DNA of 22,700 nt from Bdellovibrio sp. Its GTDB lineage: Bacteria > Bdellovibrionota > Bdellovibrionia > Bdellovibrionales > Bdellovibrionaceae. The position numbers and the translations under genes were made by a program. The stretch lies in contig JAGIAF010000014.1 of assembly GCA_017745015.1 (NCBI GenBank), forward strand, positions 1 through 22,700, written 5' to 3'. The first letter of the stretch is position 1. Every line of letters starts with the position of its first letter. The notes beneath the pieces are model-generated. The model worked only from the letters and a program-made list of their open reading frames with translations. It had not been told where the DNA came from and did not search any database. Shown in pieces: positions 21,708-22,700 of this stretch.

Positions 21708-22700
21708 ATGCGCATTTCTGTAATTGGTACGGGTTACGTGGGTTTAGTGACTGGCACTTGCTTTGCCGAAAAAGGGAACGAAGTTCTCTGCGCAGACATC
21801 GACTCCAAGCGTATTGAAAAGCTAAATGAAGGTATTGCTCCCTTCTATGAGCCAGGCCTTTCAGAACTCATCATCAAAAATGCACAGAAGAAACGTCTGA
21901 TGTTCACAGACAATCTTCAATATTCTATCGAAGCTTCAGACATGTTGATGATCGCAGTGGGAACTCCCTCGGACATCGACGGTTCTACAGATCTTAGCTA
22001 CGTGTTGAGCGTTGCAGAGAGCATCGGTAAATTCATGAATGCCGACAAGTATGTTGTTGTGAAGTCCACAGTTCCAGTTGGAACTTGTGAGGCTGTTAAA
22101 AATCGCATTCAACAAATGCTTCTTGAGCGCGGCGCTGCTTTCAAAGTTCAAATTATCTCTAATCCGGAATTCCTTCGTGAGGGCTGTGCTCTTGAAGACT
22201 GCCTTTTCCCACCACGCGTGATCGTCGGTGTTGAAAATGAAGAAACTCAAAACGTGATGTTGAATCTGTATCGTCCGTTCGTTGAGGACACCGCGAAAGT
22301 ATTATTCGTAGACATCTTCTCTTCAGAAATGACGAAGTATGCAGCGAACGCGATGCTGGCGACTCGCATCTCTTTCATGAATGAGTTGTCTCGTATCTGT
22401 GAGCTTTCTGGCGCGAACATTGACCTGGTTAAAAAAGGTATGGGTATGGATCCTCGGATCGGTCCTTACTTCTTGAACGCGGGCGTGGGTTATGGTGGTT
22501 CTTGCTTCCCGAAAGACGTAAAAGCTCTGATCAAGACAGCTAAAAATCTTGGCAGCCAAATGAGCATTCTTGAAGCCGTTGAGGACGTGAATCATGAACA
22601 ACACGATCACTTCTTCCGTAAAGTTCAGGACTACTTCAAAGGCGAGCTTGAAGGCAAGACCATCGCAATGTGGGGTTTGGCATTCAAACCAGGCACTGAT
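21708..22700 (+). CDS. ugd: UDP-glucose 6-dehydrogenase (3' end outside window)
   Basis: The frame opens at the ATG at 21708, with GGGGG five bases upstream, and runs 331 codons to the window edge without a stop. The start is VIGTGYVGLVTG (NAD-binding). Further landmarks are AVGTPSDIDGSTDLSYV, KSTVPVGTCEAV, ISNPEFLREG, and the catalytic Cys266 in GYGGSCFPKD, the classic UDP-glucose dehydrogenase signature. WGLAFKPGTD at the edge opens the UDP-binding domain. It oxidises UDP-glucose to UDP-glucuronate with two NAD, which the upstream epimerase could convert to UDP-galacturonate. A 106-base gap separates it from the epimerase and shows no terminator, so cotranscription is possible. Confidence 0.94.
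   Translation, partial: MRISVIGTGYVGLVTGTCFAEKGNEVLCADIDSKRIEKLNEGIAPFYEPGLSELIIKNAQKKRLMFTDNLQYSIEASDMLMIAVGTPSDIDGSTDLSYVLSVAESIGKFMNADKYVVVKSTVPVGTCEAVKNRIQQMLLERGAAFKVQIISNPEFLREGCALEDCLFPPRVIVGVENEETQNVMLNLYRPFVEDTAKVLFVDIFSSEMTKYAANAMLATRISFMNELSRICELSGANIDLVKKGMGMDPRIGPYFLNAGVGYGGSCFPKDVKALIKTAKNLGSQMSILEAVEDVNHEQHDHFFRKVQDYFKGELEGKTIAMWGLAFKPGTD

Overview
The window is ordinary chromosomal DNA of a Gram-negative, motile bacterium. Exported and lipoprotein signal peptides, a beta-barrel porin ending in Phe, a chemoreceptor and peptidoglycan-active enzymes are all encoded. Base composition is moderate and genes are tightly packed. The mix of exported hydrolases (serine protease lipoprotein, nuclease-like protein, transglutaminase-like protein), c-di-GMP-type signalling and G-rich ribosome binding sites reminded me of Bdellovibrio and relatives. 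That placement is an inference and was not tested against any database. No rRNA, tRNA, CRISPR array, transposase or phage gene was seen.

Layout. 1-1498 (-): partial AidB-like acyl-CoA dehydrogenase. 1619-2975 (+): S1-type serine protease lipoprotein, a terminator, and a small exported protein. 2980-4059 (-): porin. 4311-7032 (+): methyl-accepting chemotaxis protein and a degenerate HD-GYP protein, each preceded by DNA able to fold into RNA structure, closed by a bidirectional terminator. 7044-12388 (-): a run of envelope and stress genes, in order along the strand: exported PD-(D/E)XK nuclease-like protein, CBS-pair protein, 3D-domain peptidoglycan enzyme coupled to a small exported protein, CsbD-like protein, exported protein of unknown function, and transglutaminase-like protein with a beta-rich C-terminal half. 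12603-14267 (+): GH13 alpha-glucosidase. 14260-14958 (-): small alpha/beta hydrolase. 15085-18889 (+): operon of an alpha/beta hydrolase with a cysteine nucleophile, a cholesterol-oxidase-like GMC flavoprotein with a four-cysteine motif, and a YjdJ-type acetyltransferase. 18886-19038 (-): 50-residue basic protein. 19317-22700 (+): nucleotide-sugar genes (WbpA-type dehydrogenase, 4-epimerase, UDP-glucose dehydrogenase cut by the window end), the start of a surface-polysaccharide locus.

The observations I rate highest are these: the hydrolase/GMC/acetyltransferase operon with its Cys nucleophile; a small exported protein with an intact PD-(D/E)XK signature; an exported Cys-His-Asn transglutaminase-like protein joined to a beta-rich domain; an HD-GYP protein with a metal-ligand Asp replaced by Asn; and several long perfect inverted repeats or mutually exclusive RNA pairings in leaders, notably upstream of the chemoreceptor, the CBS protein and the acetyltransferase. 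All structures were found by eye and none was folded computationally.
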